64,000 nt of DNA from Perca fluviatilis. Taxonomy: Eukaryota; Chordata; Actinopteri; Perciformes; Percidae. Position numbers and translations under genes: made by a program. The stretch spans positions 29,072,285-29,136,284 of the forward strand of contig NC_053133.1 of assembly GCF_010015445.1 (NCBI RefSeq), read 5' to 3'. The notes under the pieces are model-generated. The model saw only the letters and a list, made by a program, of their open reading frames with translations. It had not been told where the DNA came from and ran no database searches. This document shows, piece by piece, positions 42,469 to 53,659 of this stretch; positions within the stretch are counted from its first letter, which is position 1; every line of letters begins with the position of its first letter.

Positions 42469-44910
42469 GGGGTCAAATTGTATGAAGGTAAATATGGTGC
42501 AAAACGTGAGAGCTTGTAGAATACAATGTGAGAACTTGCAGAACAAAAAAATTTAACTTGTATGTTAAAATTTGCACTTGTAAAATAAAAATTTGCACTT
42601 GTAAAATAAAAATTTGCACTTGTAAAATAAAAATTTGCACTTGTAAAATAAAATGTGCACTTGTAAAATAAAAATTTGCACTTGTAAAATAAAAATTTGC
42701 ACTTGTAAAAATTATTCACATTTGAAGTCACAAAGAAAAAACATGAGAGCTTGTAAAAAAATCTGAACTTGTAAATTGGAATTTGCACTTGTAGAAAAAA
42801 TATTCACAAATGTGTAGATTGATATTTGCATGAACACAATGACAGCTGCAAACTTGTAATGCAACATTTACTCATGTACTTTTTTTTTCTCCAGGTTGAT
42901 TTTCCATCACAACCACAACTCAGTGATTACAACCTCTCGAATCTGTCACTGTCCGCTCTCTCGCATCACCAAGAGGCGAATCTCGCCTCGACTTTGCAAC
43001 ACTTGTTGCGATACATTTGGTGCAAAACTAATTTGTACCTGTGGACAGGCTGTGGAGCTCTGATCCAACAGAACGGGGAAAGCAGGGTTTCTATCGCCAG
43101 ATGAGGGACAACTCTGTCCGGCTTATTTAGCTATGTCGCATGGAAGCCTGGTTGAATAGCAAGCTAGCGTTAGCTAACTAACCAACCAGCCTGATTCTAA
43201 ATAAATACCTTTTAATTATCTTAACACTTTTAACAGTCAAACTGAAACACTGGCGGTGAGCTCCAGGTCCTGCAGACGGACCGTCACCAGCGGGTATCGG
43301 CCAGCGGAGCAACATCGCTATTATTGCCAGAAAGCCGCTGCCGACCACGACCTGCAGTGGAGGCTCCAGCGGGACACGGAGAGCCCCGCGCCCCGGTAGC
43401 AGCTCACCGCTAGTGTTGGTGGAATAGCAAGCTAGCGTTAGCTAACTAACCAGCTTCTAAATAAATACCTTTTAGTTATCTAAACACTTTAACAGTCAAA
43501 CTGAAACACTGGCGGTGAGCTCCAGGTCCTGCAGCGGCCAGACGGACCGTCATCAGGGGGGTAACACGTGCCAAGTTCTGCATCCCTGCCAAGACTTCCA
43601 TCCATAAGGGGAAATAATGATTTTATAAGGCAAAGTAGCTACTGTTTAATTAAAATGTAGGCTATATACATTCCTTTGTCATGTTCATCAATGATGATTA
43701 TAATTTTACAAGTTTAGAGACATCAATGTTTTATCAGACTATCATTTCCTTGCTACCTGGGTGCAAATCTCGCGGCAACGCAGGGTTAAGAGATGACGCG
43801 CATTATTCGGCAAAAATAATTGCTGCTGCCCGCGAGCGGGTGGATGTAATTCTGCAGAAGCTATTGTTGCTGCCCGCGGGTGCAATGATTGGCAGTGAGG
43901 CACAACATCAGCAAAGCAAGCTGTGGTCATGGCCGGGGGTGTGCCGATGCTACGGGTGCGGGGCTCTCCGTGTCCGCTGGAGCTCCGACTGCAGGTTCGA
44001 GTTCGACGTAGCTTTCTGGCAATAATAGCGATGTTGCTCCGCTGGCCGATACCGGCTGGTGACGGTCCGTCTGCGGCTGCAGGACCTGGAGCTCACCGCC
44101 AGTGTTTCAGTTTGACTGTTAAAAAGTGTTAAGATAATTAAAAGGTATTTATTAGAAATCAGGCTGGTTGGTTAGTTAGCACGCTAACTTGCTATTCAAC
44201 CAGGCTTCCATGCGACATAGCTAAATAAGCCGGACAGAGTTGTCCCTCATCTGGCGATAGAAACCCTGCTTTCCCCGTTCTGTTGGATCAGAGCTCCACA
44301 GCCTAAGTCCACAGGTACAAATTAGTTTTGCACCAAATGTATCGCAACAAGTGTTGCAAAGTCGAGCGCAGATTCGCCTCTTGGTGATACAGTGAGCGCA
44401 TACAGTGACAGATCGAGGTTGTAATCACTGAGTTGTGGTTGTGATGGAAAATCAACCTGAGTAAAAAAAAAAAGTACATGAGTAATGCGCATTGCGTTAC
44501 AAGTTGTGTTTCATTTTATGCAAATATCAATCTACACATTGTGAATATTTTTCTACAAGTACAAGCAAGTTCAATTTTTTCATTTGTCTTTTAAAAGTTA
44601 TGCAAATTCTATTTTGTAATACGAACACTGACCCTACAAAGTATGCACAATCTACCTTAAGATATTATTTTTACAAAGTGCACAATTTTATTTTACAAGT
44701 GCAAATTTTTATTTACAAGTGCACATTTTTATTTTACAAGTGCAAATTTTTATTTTACAAGTGCAAATTTTTATTTTACAAGTGCAAATTTTTATTTTAC
44801 AAGTGCAAATTTTAACATACAAGTTAAATTTTTTTGTTCTGCAAGTTCTCACATTGTATTCTACAAGTTCTCACGTTTTGCACCATATTTACCTTCATAA
44901 AATTGACCCC
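42469..44910. mobile_element. Large foldback element with tandem-repeat arms
   Basis: Outer ends GGGGTCAAATTGTATGAAGG and its inverse (TTCATAAAATTGACCCC). Each arm is about 0.9 kb and carries 6-7 copies of a 21-bp unit (TTGCACTTGTAAAATAAAA) at 42570-42715 and 44690-44815. Then follow matching inner segments with TGATTTTCCATCACAACCAC and AACGGGGAAAGCAGGGTTTC. The loop is about 43560-43940; 43420-43556 is a direct copy of 43156-43290. No transposase is present. Confidence 0.85.
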
Positions 44911-45159
44911 AAGGAACACCGATGCGTACAAAATGCATACAGGACATTGAAAATATATCATGTTAATTTTATGTTTACCCAGTTGTCCCCATTAAATTAG
45001 GAAAAGTCATTCAATATGAAGCAAAAAAAATGATGTCAAGCACTTTTTTTTAGAGATGTTAAACATTGAATGGAGTCAAATTGACCCCAAGGATAAGAGG
45101 AGGATTAGGACGTTAAAGATGAAAAGTTATTAAAAGAAAAACTTTTATTCTTTAACCAC

Positions 45160-45540
45160 GCCCACTTACTCAGGCCACGCCCCCTTTCATAACATTTGAA
45201 CCATTTAAGGTAGAGTCTTGTGTGAGGTGTCATTGAACTCAGCAGAGAGTTCCTTCTTCATTGGTGATGGTTTGGCCCGCCCTCTATGCTTAACCCACGC
45301 CTCCTTTTATAACTAATGACCCGTTTCTTGTACATTATTGTGTGAGGTGTCAATGAACTCACCAGAGACTTTCTTTTTTATTGGGAAAGGTTTGGTCCGC
45401 CCCCTATACTTTGGCCACGCCCCCTTTCACAGCTAATGAACTGTAAGACGTAGAGTCTTGTGTTAGGTATCATTGAACTTAACGGGGGGAGTTCCCTTTT
45501 CATTGGTGACAATTTGCGAGGGCCCGTCCAACGCTGCTTG
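45160..45540 (+). repeat. Three tandem copies of a roughly 125-bp unit
   Basis: Each unit has GGCCACGCCCCCTTT, TAGAGTCTTGTGTGAGGTGT, CATTGAACT and TTCATTGGTGATGGTTTGG in order, about 80% identical. No coding frame is shared. A LINE/SINE-like tail (CCCATTGTGGGATTAATAAA) follows at 45610-45650. Confidence 0.7.
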
Positions 45541-46199
45541 TAGCTTTAATTATATGCATTATTGTGCGTTTATCTGTGTCTTCTACTTTTCCTCTTATCC
45601 CTTGCTGCGGCAACAGTGTGAATTTCCCCATTGTGGGATTAATAAAAGGATTTTAAATCTTTAATCTAGGCCCTACGACATAATCCAAAAGGTATTTAAG
45701 GCATATTAAACTTTTTGATAAATAGGTTTAGTTGCCTATTGATAAGGGATGAAGGTTTCCTCTTCCTACATGGTATTCAAAAGGTAGACAGCTCAAGATG
45801 AGTGTTGACCCACTGAGGTTGTCAAGGGCCTCAGGCTGAAAAAAATCCAAGCTAAGTGTTGACCTATCTGTATTAACATCAGTGTCCTTGCTAAATGTTG
45901 TTAGTATGTTCAGGTTAAGAGAGATAACTGACAAGACAAACTTAACAGTTAAATTAGTTATAATAAAGTTCAACAGTTACTTACTTACATCTCACAACCA
46001 GAAACAGTCAAGTCAGTTCACTTGACTACTTAGTTTCCTAAATTTTATTGTAATTAAACGCCAGCTTCCTTACATCAGCCTTCTTTGTCTTCACAAACAG
46101 CTTCAGGATGGTTTAGTTTCCCTTCATTTCTGCTGCGTAGTTAGCTAAATGGAACTTTCTATCAGCTTCCTGAGCCACTGACATATTTAAAAGGAAGCC

Positions 46200-46615
46200 G
46201 CGCCCGGAGGCCAAATATCTTTTCCTTCTACGCGCCAAGACCCGCCCTTTGATTGGTTGGGGTTAGGATAGCCGATTGGACAGGGGATAGGACCTGTACA
46301 CGTAAGCATGGACGCTTGGCCAATAGTAGTGTGTGAATGCTATAGAAGGGCGGGTCTTGGAGGGAAAAAAATATCGCCGCCCGGAGCGAAAATTACGAAT
46401 CCCACTATGTAGTAGTATAGTGGTCGATTGGTTCAGGTTAAGCATTTGACCTTGAGTGGTTAAGTTTAGGATAGCTGATTGGTCAGGGGATAGGACCTGA
46501 ACAAATCAGATTACGTTACCTTGCGTAAGCATGGACACCTGGCCAATAGTAGCTATTGAAGGGCGGGTCTTGGCGTGGCCATAGTGGGAGAAAAATAATA
46601 TGGCGCCCGGAGCAG
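46200..46615. mobile_element. Two tandem copies of a short TIR MITE
   Basis: Inverted CGCCCGGAGGCCAAATAT and ATATCGCCGCCCGGAGCG ends with CCAAGACCCGCCC and its complement inside. A second copy follows with GATAGGACCTGAACA and ATATGGCGCCCGGAGC. 45660-46200 and 46640-47576 hold nothing I recognise. Confidence 0.5.
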
Positions 46616-47576
46616 CACTCGGCTGCACACAGTGCGCAGGCAGAGCGTTCCGTAACATTTATTAAATGCTGAATCAATTCTTTTTAACTAATATATTTTA
46701 CAGGAAATCTCCTTCCTTTTGAGGAAATTAAACATGAACAGACAGGATGAGAACAGATGTTTTGTTGACAGATCCATGTTTTCCAAAACCTTAGAATAAC
46801 TTAAAAGAAAAAAAATGCACATGCGGTTACATTTTATGCAAAACTGTGGACAAACCTCTGGCAGCAGTTTTTTATCGGAACCTATTCTTCCCGACAAAGT
46901 CGTTTTTGTGGGACATCGTTTCTGGGATTATACAAAAGGTAAGTTTTGGAGGCTTTAAAAAACAAAAACAAAAAAAAAACACAAATATATAAAATATCAA
47001 AGTTAAACAATATTTAAATGATCATAGTGGGATTTTTGCAAGGATCCGTAGCAAAAAATATATTTTCTTTAGTCCGTGAGATACCATTTCTCTATGCAGC
47101 ATCATAATATTTTATTAAGAATGGTTTGACACATTGTTTGCCCTTTAACAGATATTGCCCTTCCCCCCCTCCCCTGTGATTTGGATATTGCACTAGAGCC
47201 TACTTGTCCAAAACGTGATTTGGATTAAATTACGATTAATTGCGCAGCCCTACACCAGATCTGTTGTGTTGTGGAAGTGAAATGACAATAAATTAAACCA
47301 AATTAAATATTAAAACTTTTAATGCAAATACAATAACAAACTGAAGGTCCCAAACAATTAATATGCAACTTGTTTTCTGTCCGACTTCGTCGTGATAAAT
47401 GTGGATTCACCAGCACGTCCTGAGAACATGTGAGCTCTTCCTTAGGTCCGCGCTGAGGACTGAAACCAGCCTCCGTGTGGGACAGACTCCCAGACATTGA
47501 GAATCCTCTGTCCAAAACCCATTTTATAAGTCCCCAAACTCACAGTGAGCAGAACTGACTCGGGTCTGCAGAAGGT

Positions 47577-47659
47577 CTACGCCACAGCGGGGATGAAATA
47601 CTGCAGCGACACGTCTTCGTGCAGCAGAATCAGGTGAACGACCCTCTCGTGGACGATAT
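47577..47659 (-). CDS. hus1: hus1 last coding exon
   Basis: Acceptor TTGTCCTCTTCAG, then (N)[26 protein letters not shown] and a TAG stop. Human HUS1 ends with [20 protein letters not shown]. It begins in phase 1, compatible with the phase-1 end of 50045-50144, so direct joining would stay in frame while dropping the missing segment. Confidence 0.9.
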
Positions 47660-50600
47660 CTGAAGAGGACAAGATCAATGGAACAGGATTTAAATCATTG
47701 ATGGGACATGAGGTCAAATCCTTTATTTAACCCTTGTGTTGTCCTTCCCTCGACCATGCAACTTTGTGTTGAGTATTTTTCGGGGCATTTAGGCCTTTAT
47801 CTGTACAGGACAGCTGAGAACATGCAGCAAAGGGCTGCAGGGCGGAGCCGAACCCGCGGCCGCTGCGCTGAGGACTCAACTCCTATACACGCGCGCCCGC
47901 TCCGCCAGGTGAGCACCCTCAACTTTTTGTTTTTCTGGGTCATAAAATTAAAACTTTTTCGATACTTGTCGCTTTTCCTGACGTTTTTGTCACTTTCTTT
48001 TTTTTTTTTTTGCCGTTTTGCGCGTAAAAAAACAATATTATATATTGTTCCTTTTTCTAGACGTTTGTGAAGCATTTTTAGACATTTTTCTCAATATTTT
48101 CAACGCTCCTTTACCAAATGAAATACAATTTAATGAAATGAGACACCCAAATTCAATGAAAGTGAACTCATTTATTTTACTGGTGAAAAGCGTTGTAGGG
48201 AACCATCCACGTTATTGTTTTGACAGTTTGGGTGAAAGAAACCCAAATTTCTGATAAAGAAACTCTAAAAAACGGGTCAAATTTGAGCGGAGACAGGAGG
48301 GTTAAATAAGAGTTACAGAACGACAGAGCAAAGTCGCTCCGTTACAAGCGCTTTCGCTTTTTAAAAATTGCATTTTTAGCGTATTACAAAAGCATAAAAC
48401 CACCTTAAAAACAATGATATTAAATGGAAAAATGGATGTTATTTAATTTTCATTAAATTCATTAAGAGGATTAAATTATTTCTTTTTTTTAGACTTTCCA
48501 AATGTTACCGGACCGAATGGATCACATTACAACCTCTGGCTGATTTGTGAGGACTATGGTTAACTGCTCCTCAGATCTCTGCAGGGTAAATCCAGACAGC
48601 TAGCTAGACTGTCTGTCCAATCTGAGTTTTCTCTCGCACCACTAAAACTACTTTTGAACGTACATGGGAGCCGAAATATAAACGGACACGCCACACAGCT
48701 GACACGCTCACGCGACGCTTCCAGTGTGTAACCGGCCTAAGTGGTTGAAGGAAAATGTTCCATACGGACAATTCCAGCGAGTCAGAAGAATTTGCGACCT
48801 AGACAATTCATTTGAGTGTAAAGCAAAAGAGATGACGTCACGCTTTAAGGAACGGGGTTATAAAAACACAACCCTCCAGGAAGCATACAGCAGGGCTAAA
48901 TCTGCAAATAGGATATCACTTCTACAAAGAAATCCACCTAAGCCAACAAAAGATAAACCCATTTTTGTTACCACATATAGTACAGAGGCAGACCAGATTA
49001 AGAGAATAATAAGAAAGAATTGGGGTATTATTGAAAGTGATGAGGCGCTTGGCCAGCTGTTTCCTGAGCCACCTTTGGTCACTTTCAGGAGATGTCCTAC
49101 AATTCGAGACAAACTGGTCCGCAGCCATTTGAAACCAGAAGGCCAACAAACTTGGTTGGGATCTAAACCCAAAGGGTCATATAAATGTCAACACTGTAAT
49201 CATTGTACAAATGTATTACAGTCTAAAACCTTTGTTGATACTGTATCCCTAAAACAGTTTACTATCAACCACTTCATAAGCTGTAAAACGGTATTTGTTA
49301 TATACAGACTGGAATGCCCTGAATGTAAAGTGTTCTATATAGGAAGGACTAAGAGGCGTTTACAGGACCGTTTGGCAGAACATAAATATGCAATTCGCAC
49401 GGGCAACATGAACTATCCTATGGCGAGGCACTACAGGGAACACCATAATAGTGATCCATCGACCGTACAGATCTGTGGAATTAATCATATTCCATTGTGA
49501 GGAAAGGGGACAGACAAAAACAACTAAACCAGAGAGAAAGTTTCTGGATTGATAAACTGCAGGCTACTAGTTATCCAGGCCTAAATGAAGAACTTTATCT
49601 CAGTGTTTTTCTCTAAAACCACACTGTTTATTTGTCAGTTGGGTCTATCTCTTTTTCTTTTTTGTATTTGTGCTGTGCATGTTTTGAATGTAACCTTGGG
49701 TTGTAGTCAAATACACTGGTTTATTTAGTACCAAGGAGGACATCTGGTGGTCTTTCTATAATCCTACAACTCTGAACCTTCCTCTACCAAAAGGGAGGTT
49801 TTTGATTGGTTTTGTTTGTTGATTGGTCTGTTTGAAAGCTTATAAGAAGGTCTCTTCCTGTTTTGGAAATTGATTGACTCCCTGACGAAGGCTTGTATGC
49901 CGAAACGCGTCGGAGTACTTTAAGATTTATGATGACCAAGCCATAAATAAAGGCTTAGTATTTTTCTAAAAGAGAGTGCCTTGGAGTTTCCTTATTGGTT
50001 TCTACAAGGAACAAATGTTGTTGGAACCGTGGGAAGGTTTTTACCCCATGGAGGGTTTCCCAGGTCTTTGAAGTGAGTGGTGACAGAAACCAGATCCGTC
50101 TCGATCTTCAAGTTCATCTCTCCGCTCAGGTTGGCCTCCATCACCTGACACAAAAATAATGCCTCTGAACTTTAGTCACACTGCTGTTAATACTGTTTCT
50201 TTATTTCAAATGTATATGGATCAGTTTATTCAGGCTTGAGAACACCCTGAACTTCACCAAAACCTCAACTAAAGTGAAGTTCGGATGAACGTGACCGTGA
50301 ATCGTACCAGGAAGTTGGAGAGGTTCTTCATTCTGTCCACGATGTTCTTCAGTGTCTTCAGAGGAGGCAGGTAGATACTGGCCTGCAGGGACAAACGTAA
50401 AACAAGACACTTGTCAGAGACGACTTCACTTCACTTGCATTGAAAGTAGGGATGCACTGAATCCAGATTTTTGGGGTTCGGCCAAATCCTGAATCCATTG
50501 GTTGGCTGAACAGGGAGCGGTGGATTTTTGCAAATCTCACTACAGGCTGTACAGCCAGAGGAGCCAGATTTTTTTATTAAATGACCTGCTTCGTGTAGTT

Positions 50601-50801
50601 CTACTGGAACATAGGGTCAGTTTCAGCAAATATGACAGAAAGTTAGTTTTATAAGGCTTACCTACTGCACCTTTAATAGGAGGCGTCACTTACGTCGAAG
50701 TCGGGCATGCTCGGCTCTTTGAACTCGTTCCAGAGTCTGCGGGGGATGACGTCCACCGGGACGTCGTGGGTGACGACTCGATTGATGCTGGAGAGGGTGG
50801 G
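47577..50801 (-). CDS. hus1: HUS1 checkpoint clamp component, 3' half of gene
   Basis: Gene-level entry. HUS1 forms the 9-1-1 ring with RAD9 and RAD1, which loads at damaged DNA and activates ATR signalling in the nucleus. Four minus-strand exons: 50694-50801, 50308-50382, 50045-50144 and 47577-47659. Joined peptides match vertebrate HUS1 from RIVTHDIPIKVIPRKLW to the C-terminus. Between the third and fourth exon the human protein has about 40 residues (including HIDIRKLLQFLAGQQV) for which I find no exon here; that intron holds a Penelope fragment, a SINE and a MITE. The exons for the first half are not visible in 50802-53600 either. Confidence 0.9.
47790..47915 (-). mobile_element. tRNA-derived SINE
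   Basis: The reverse strand has an A-box-like TGGCGGAGCGGGCG and a B box GGTTCGGCTCC. These are followed by CCCTTTGCTGCATG, the usual body of a common fish tRNA SINE. It lies in the hus1 intron. Confidence 0.65.
48520..48732. mobile_element. MITE fragment in the hus1 intron
   Basis: Contains AACTGCTCCTCAGATCTCTG and GGTAAATCCAGACAGCTAGC, a dispersed fish element I recognise by sequence style only. It abuts the Penelope fragment. Confidence 0.4.
48742..49500 (+). pseudogene. PLE linker and GIY-YIG endonuclease
   Basis: About 250 residues. QHCNHCTNV supplies a CxxC pair of the linker zinc motif. [19 protein letters not shown] is the GIY...YIG core, with the catalytic Arg in [15 protein letters not shown]. 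The reading stops at 49498, but the family continues in another frame ([17 protein letters not shown] then GLNEELYLS), so a frameshift has truncated it. The enzyme nicks target DNA to prime reverse transcription. Confidence 0.85.
49877..49916 (+). ncRNA. Hammerhead ribozyme-like motif of a Penelope element
   Basis: In order: ACTCC (stem I, 49877-49881), CTGACGA (conserved CUGANGA core), GGC and GCC (stem II around a TTGTAT loop), GAA, ACGCGT (very short stem III), C (expected cleavage position 49911), GGAGT (stem I partner, 49912-49916). This matches the minimal hammerheads known from Penelope-like elements. One unpaired A follows the core, so activity is not certain. Confidence 0.7.
50045..50144 (-). 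CDS. hus1: hus1 internal exon
   Basis: A 100-bp exon reading [20 protein letters not shown], then [13 protein letters not shown], against human VIEANLDGELNLKIETELVC and [12 protein letters not shown]. Acceptor TGTCAG, donor CATGGG-GTAAAA, ends in phase 1. Confidence 0.93.
50308..50382 (-). CDS. hus1: hus1 internal exon
   Basis: A 75-bp exon of 25 codons: [20 protein letters not shown] then LSNFL, against human VSIYLPVLKTMKSVVEKMKN. Acceptor CCCTGCAG, donor GTACGA, phase 0 on both sides. Confidence 0.93.
50694..50801 (-). CDS. hus1: hus1 internal exon
   Basis: A 108-bp exon of 36 codons: [20 protein letters not shown] then [16 protein letters not shown], against human RIVTHDIPIKVIPRKLW. Acceptor CCTGTCCAG, donor GTAAGT, phase 0. 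Confidence 0.93.
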
Positions 50802-51415
50802 CTGGACAGGACATCACTTCGTTAGCTTTCTCACACTTGACAAAGCTCCTCCAGAGCCGTTGGTAAATAAAACTGGAGGATTTTCCCTTTAAATTCAGTC
50901 TGAAGCCTCTTTTACACATACAAGGTTTTCCCTCCTGTTATACGGTTAGGGTGCAGCAATAAAACAATCAATATCTGCTCTAGCTTTCCCAACGTTTTAG
51001 ACACAGATATGGAGATAATAAAGGTCCAAAATGATGTGAAAAAGACGCAAAACTACCACAAAAGGACACAAACCGACTACAAAAGACGCTAAATGGCCAC
51101 CGAGACCCAAAACAAGCCTGAAAGCTGCATGCTGCAGCTGAGTAGGCCTGCTCGATTCGGGGAAAAATATGAATCACGATTTTTTTAGCTTAGAATTGAT
51201 ATCACGATTCTCGTGTAACGTAATGTTTTGTGTAACGTAAAGTGTAATGTTTATTGCACACATGAACCATGACAAGACAAAACAAATTGGCAATACCAAA
51301 CATAGATTTTTTGGCACCTATAGCACATTGCACATCACCACAAGCCTGTAAACATAGAGGCTTCAATGGATAAATAAAATAAAGTACATACTGGCCATTT
51401 AAGTACAGTAGGCTT
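50802..51415. other. No hus1 exon visible; minisatellite and hAT-like debris
   Basis: Holds a diverged AC-rich minisatellite (50990-51110) and a repeat piece with GCTCGATTCGGGGAAAAATA and ATCACGATT runs (51150-51240). I looked for the HUS1 N-terminal peptides on the minus strand here and up to 53600 and found none. Confidence 0.5.
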
Positions 51416-52012
51416 TTGTTCGCGAGTGAGGGGACAATGGAGCGGGAGATTGGTCGGAGAATCGGCGCAACGGGTGCGGTATTACATTCAATTTATCGCA
51501 CCGTTGTGACGAAAAGAGAGCTGAGCCAGAAGGCAAAGCTCTCGATCTACCGGTCAGTTTTTACGTTCCCTCACCTACCTCGCCATGAAGGCTGGGTCAT
51601 GACCGAAAGAACGAGATCCAGGGTACAAGCGGCGAAATGAGTTTCCTCAGGAGGGTGGCTGCGTTCTCCCTTAGAGATAGGGTGAGAAGCTCAGTCATCC
51701 GTGAGGAGATCGAGAGCCGCTGCCCTTTGCGTCGAAAGGAGCCAGTTGAGGTGGTTCGGGCATCTGGTAAGGATGCCCCCTGGCGCCACCCTAGGGAGGT
51801 GTTCCAGGCACGTCCAGCTGGGAGGAAGCCTCGGGGAAGACCCAGGACTAGGTGGAGGGATTATATCTCCAACCTGTCCTGGGAACGCCTCGGGATCCCC
51901 CAGTCGGAGCTGGTTAATGTGGCTCAGGAAAGGGAAGTTTGGGGTCCCCTGCTGGATCTGCTCACCCCGCGACCCGACACCGGATAAGCGGATGAAGATG
52001 GATGGATGAGGC
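51416..52012 (+). mobile_element. LINE 3' fragment (RTE/Rex3-like)
   Basis: Two adjoining frames: REIGRRIGATGAVLHSIYRT and KRELSQKAKLSIYRSV, then SFLRRVAAFSLRDRVRSSVI, GRKPRGRPRTRWRDYISNLS and WERLGIPQSELVNVAQERE. The tail GATGAAGATGGATGGATG is typical of this fish LINE group. Frames are broken and the catalytic RT is missing. Confidence 0.7.
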
Positions 52013-52064
52013 TACCAAAAATAGCGACATATAACCCATTGAACTAAATATGGCCCTGATATAG

Positions 52065-52872
52065 CAGGGCTCTAGAGTGCAAATGCGACCAAAAATATGT
52101 AAGGGTGCAACTAAGATTTTTCCTGGTGTACCTAACATCCTTGCATCTGCTGCCTCTCCACTAACGAAGCGATGACGTCTATATTGATATGTTTAATGTT
52201 GCATTACATGACCCATTCCTTCTCTAAAGCTGTGCCTGTGTTTGGATCTCTCCTCCGCGCAGCCCCCCCCCCTCCCCCCATTCACTCACACACAGCTCTC
52301 TGCAACATGGAGAGACACAGCGCCACCGGTCCAAACTGCTGACTTTGTCTAGAGTTTTAATTGTTATCAACATAGCTGTGTATTGTTAAGTATGAGAGGG
52401 AAACCTGTATTGGTACCAGTGTTTCCGCTAGTAACTCTGTTATTACAGCCACCACTGCGAAAAACACAGAAGTTATTGAATGCAACTAACTTCAGTTGGT
52501 TGAGTAATAGCGTGTGAGACGGAGCCTGCTGGACCTGGGCGAGAGATGTGACCCATGGCCAGAATATCATAGTTCATAAAAATGCAGCGCAGTGTATGAT
52601 ACAGACACCGACCTCCAAGATGGGTGTCAGCCACTGACCATGGCATCTGACCCATTCATTGTGAGTGAGTACGCCTTCAGTCCATCTACTCCCCCTATCT
52701 CCCATTTAGCCCACTTTGTAAAAAAATCCAGAGCTATATTGTGTATCGCCATTCAGCGCTAATGGCGATGCGAGGAAAAATTTCGGTGCACCTAAATTTT
52801 GTGCTGGTGCACTTAAATAAAAAAGTTAGGCGCACCAATGCAACCAAGGCAAAAATTTAGTCTGGACCCCTG
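52065..52872. mobile_element. hAT-like element, no clear target duplication
   Basis: Ends CAGGGCTCTAGAGTGC and inverse of AAATTTAGTCTGGACCCCTG. Internal sequence is unremarkable and has no transposase. Flanks do not show an 8-bp repeat. A copy of the 11.76-kb repeat follows at 52868-52935. 52940-53650 shows only intergenic sequence, of which 53268-53330 resembles 15770-15820. Confidence 0.5.
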
Positions 52873-53659
52873 AAGAGGGACATTTATATTAATAGAAGCT
52901 GGATCGTGGATGTAAGAAGTAAGACAGGATTTGAATAAAAAGTTTAATTTTTTCTGGAATAATACAAACTGTCGCAATATAAGATGAAAATATAAAAACA
53001 GAACATATAACTTGGGCCTTGGTAGAAAAATCAATGAAATATAATATTATCCCCAATATAATAAATTATCATATCAAGTATTGTATATAAATGATTTACA
53101 CAAGCGTCTTTTCTCTTTGTACGGAGTCTACACTTGACCAAACAAGGTGTTAGTTAATTAATACAGCACAGAGAGTTGTGTATTGTTTACATTATGCTAA
53201 AAGTTCAGCTGAGGCACAAATGTGCAATTTAGTGTGTGTGCACTTTACATTTTTTTTCAATGTTTTACAGCATACGGTACTGTGAATGGCTTATTCTTTG
53301 GTTAGTAAATATAGAACACCCAGCCCTGATAAACATGTACATGACGACATGGCACTTACGACAGTAAAGTTTAAAGCTTTATGTTATTTTTTGGTAAATA
53401 AAGAACATATTTCTGAGACTAAAAGCTACTCAGATCATTCACCAAAATAGACAATAAACCAAATAAACATAAGTATAAATGACAACACCATAAGCCCATC
53501 ATACAGGTCTCTCCCCAGCACAAAGCTTCTTAGGAGACCTCCAGAAAGTTCAGATACTTTCACCATTTTCTAGTGCAGACATCCAATCTGGCAAACCGTT
53601 TGACATTTTCTCAAAAACCACCACCCTAGCCATTATCATCTTATTAAAGTCACAGTTTT

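Larger units (their letters stand above)
48733..49975 (+). mobile_element. Penelope-like retroelement, 5' truncated
   Basis: Carries the C-terminal part of a PLE protein with a GIY-YIG endonuclease (CDS below) and a 3' region ending in a hammerhead-ribozyme-like motif. The reverse transcriptase is missing. It lies in the hus1 intron, antisense to hus1. Confidence 0.85.

Noticed and set aside
46060..46130. Possible missing hus1 exon (reading ADVRKL)
   Set aside because: It lies downstream of the last hus1 exon, has no matching neighbours and no splice borders.
47790..47915. tRNA gene on the minus strand
   Set aside because: A and B boxes are present but no cloverleaf could be formed by eye, and the downstream body is that of a dispersed SINE.
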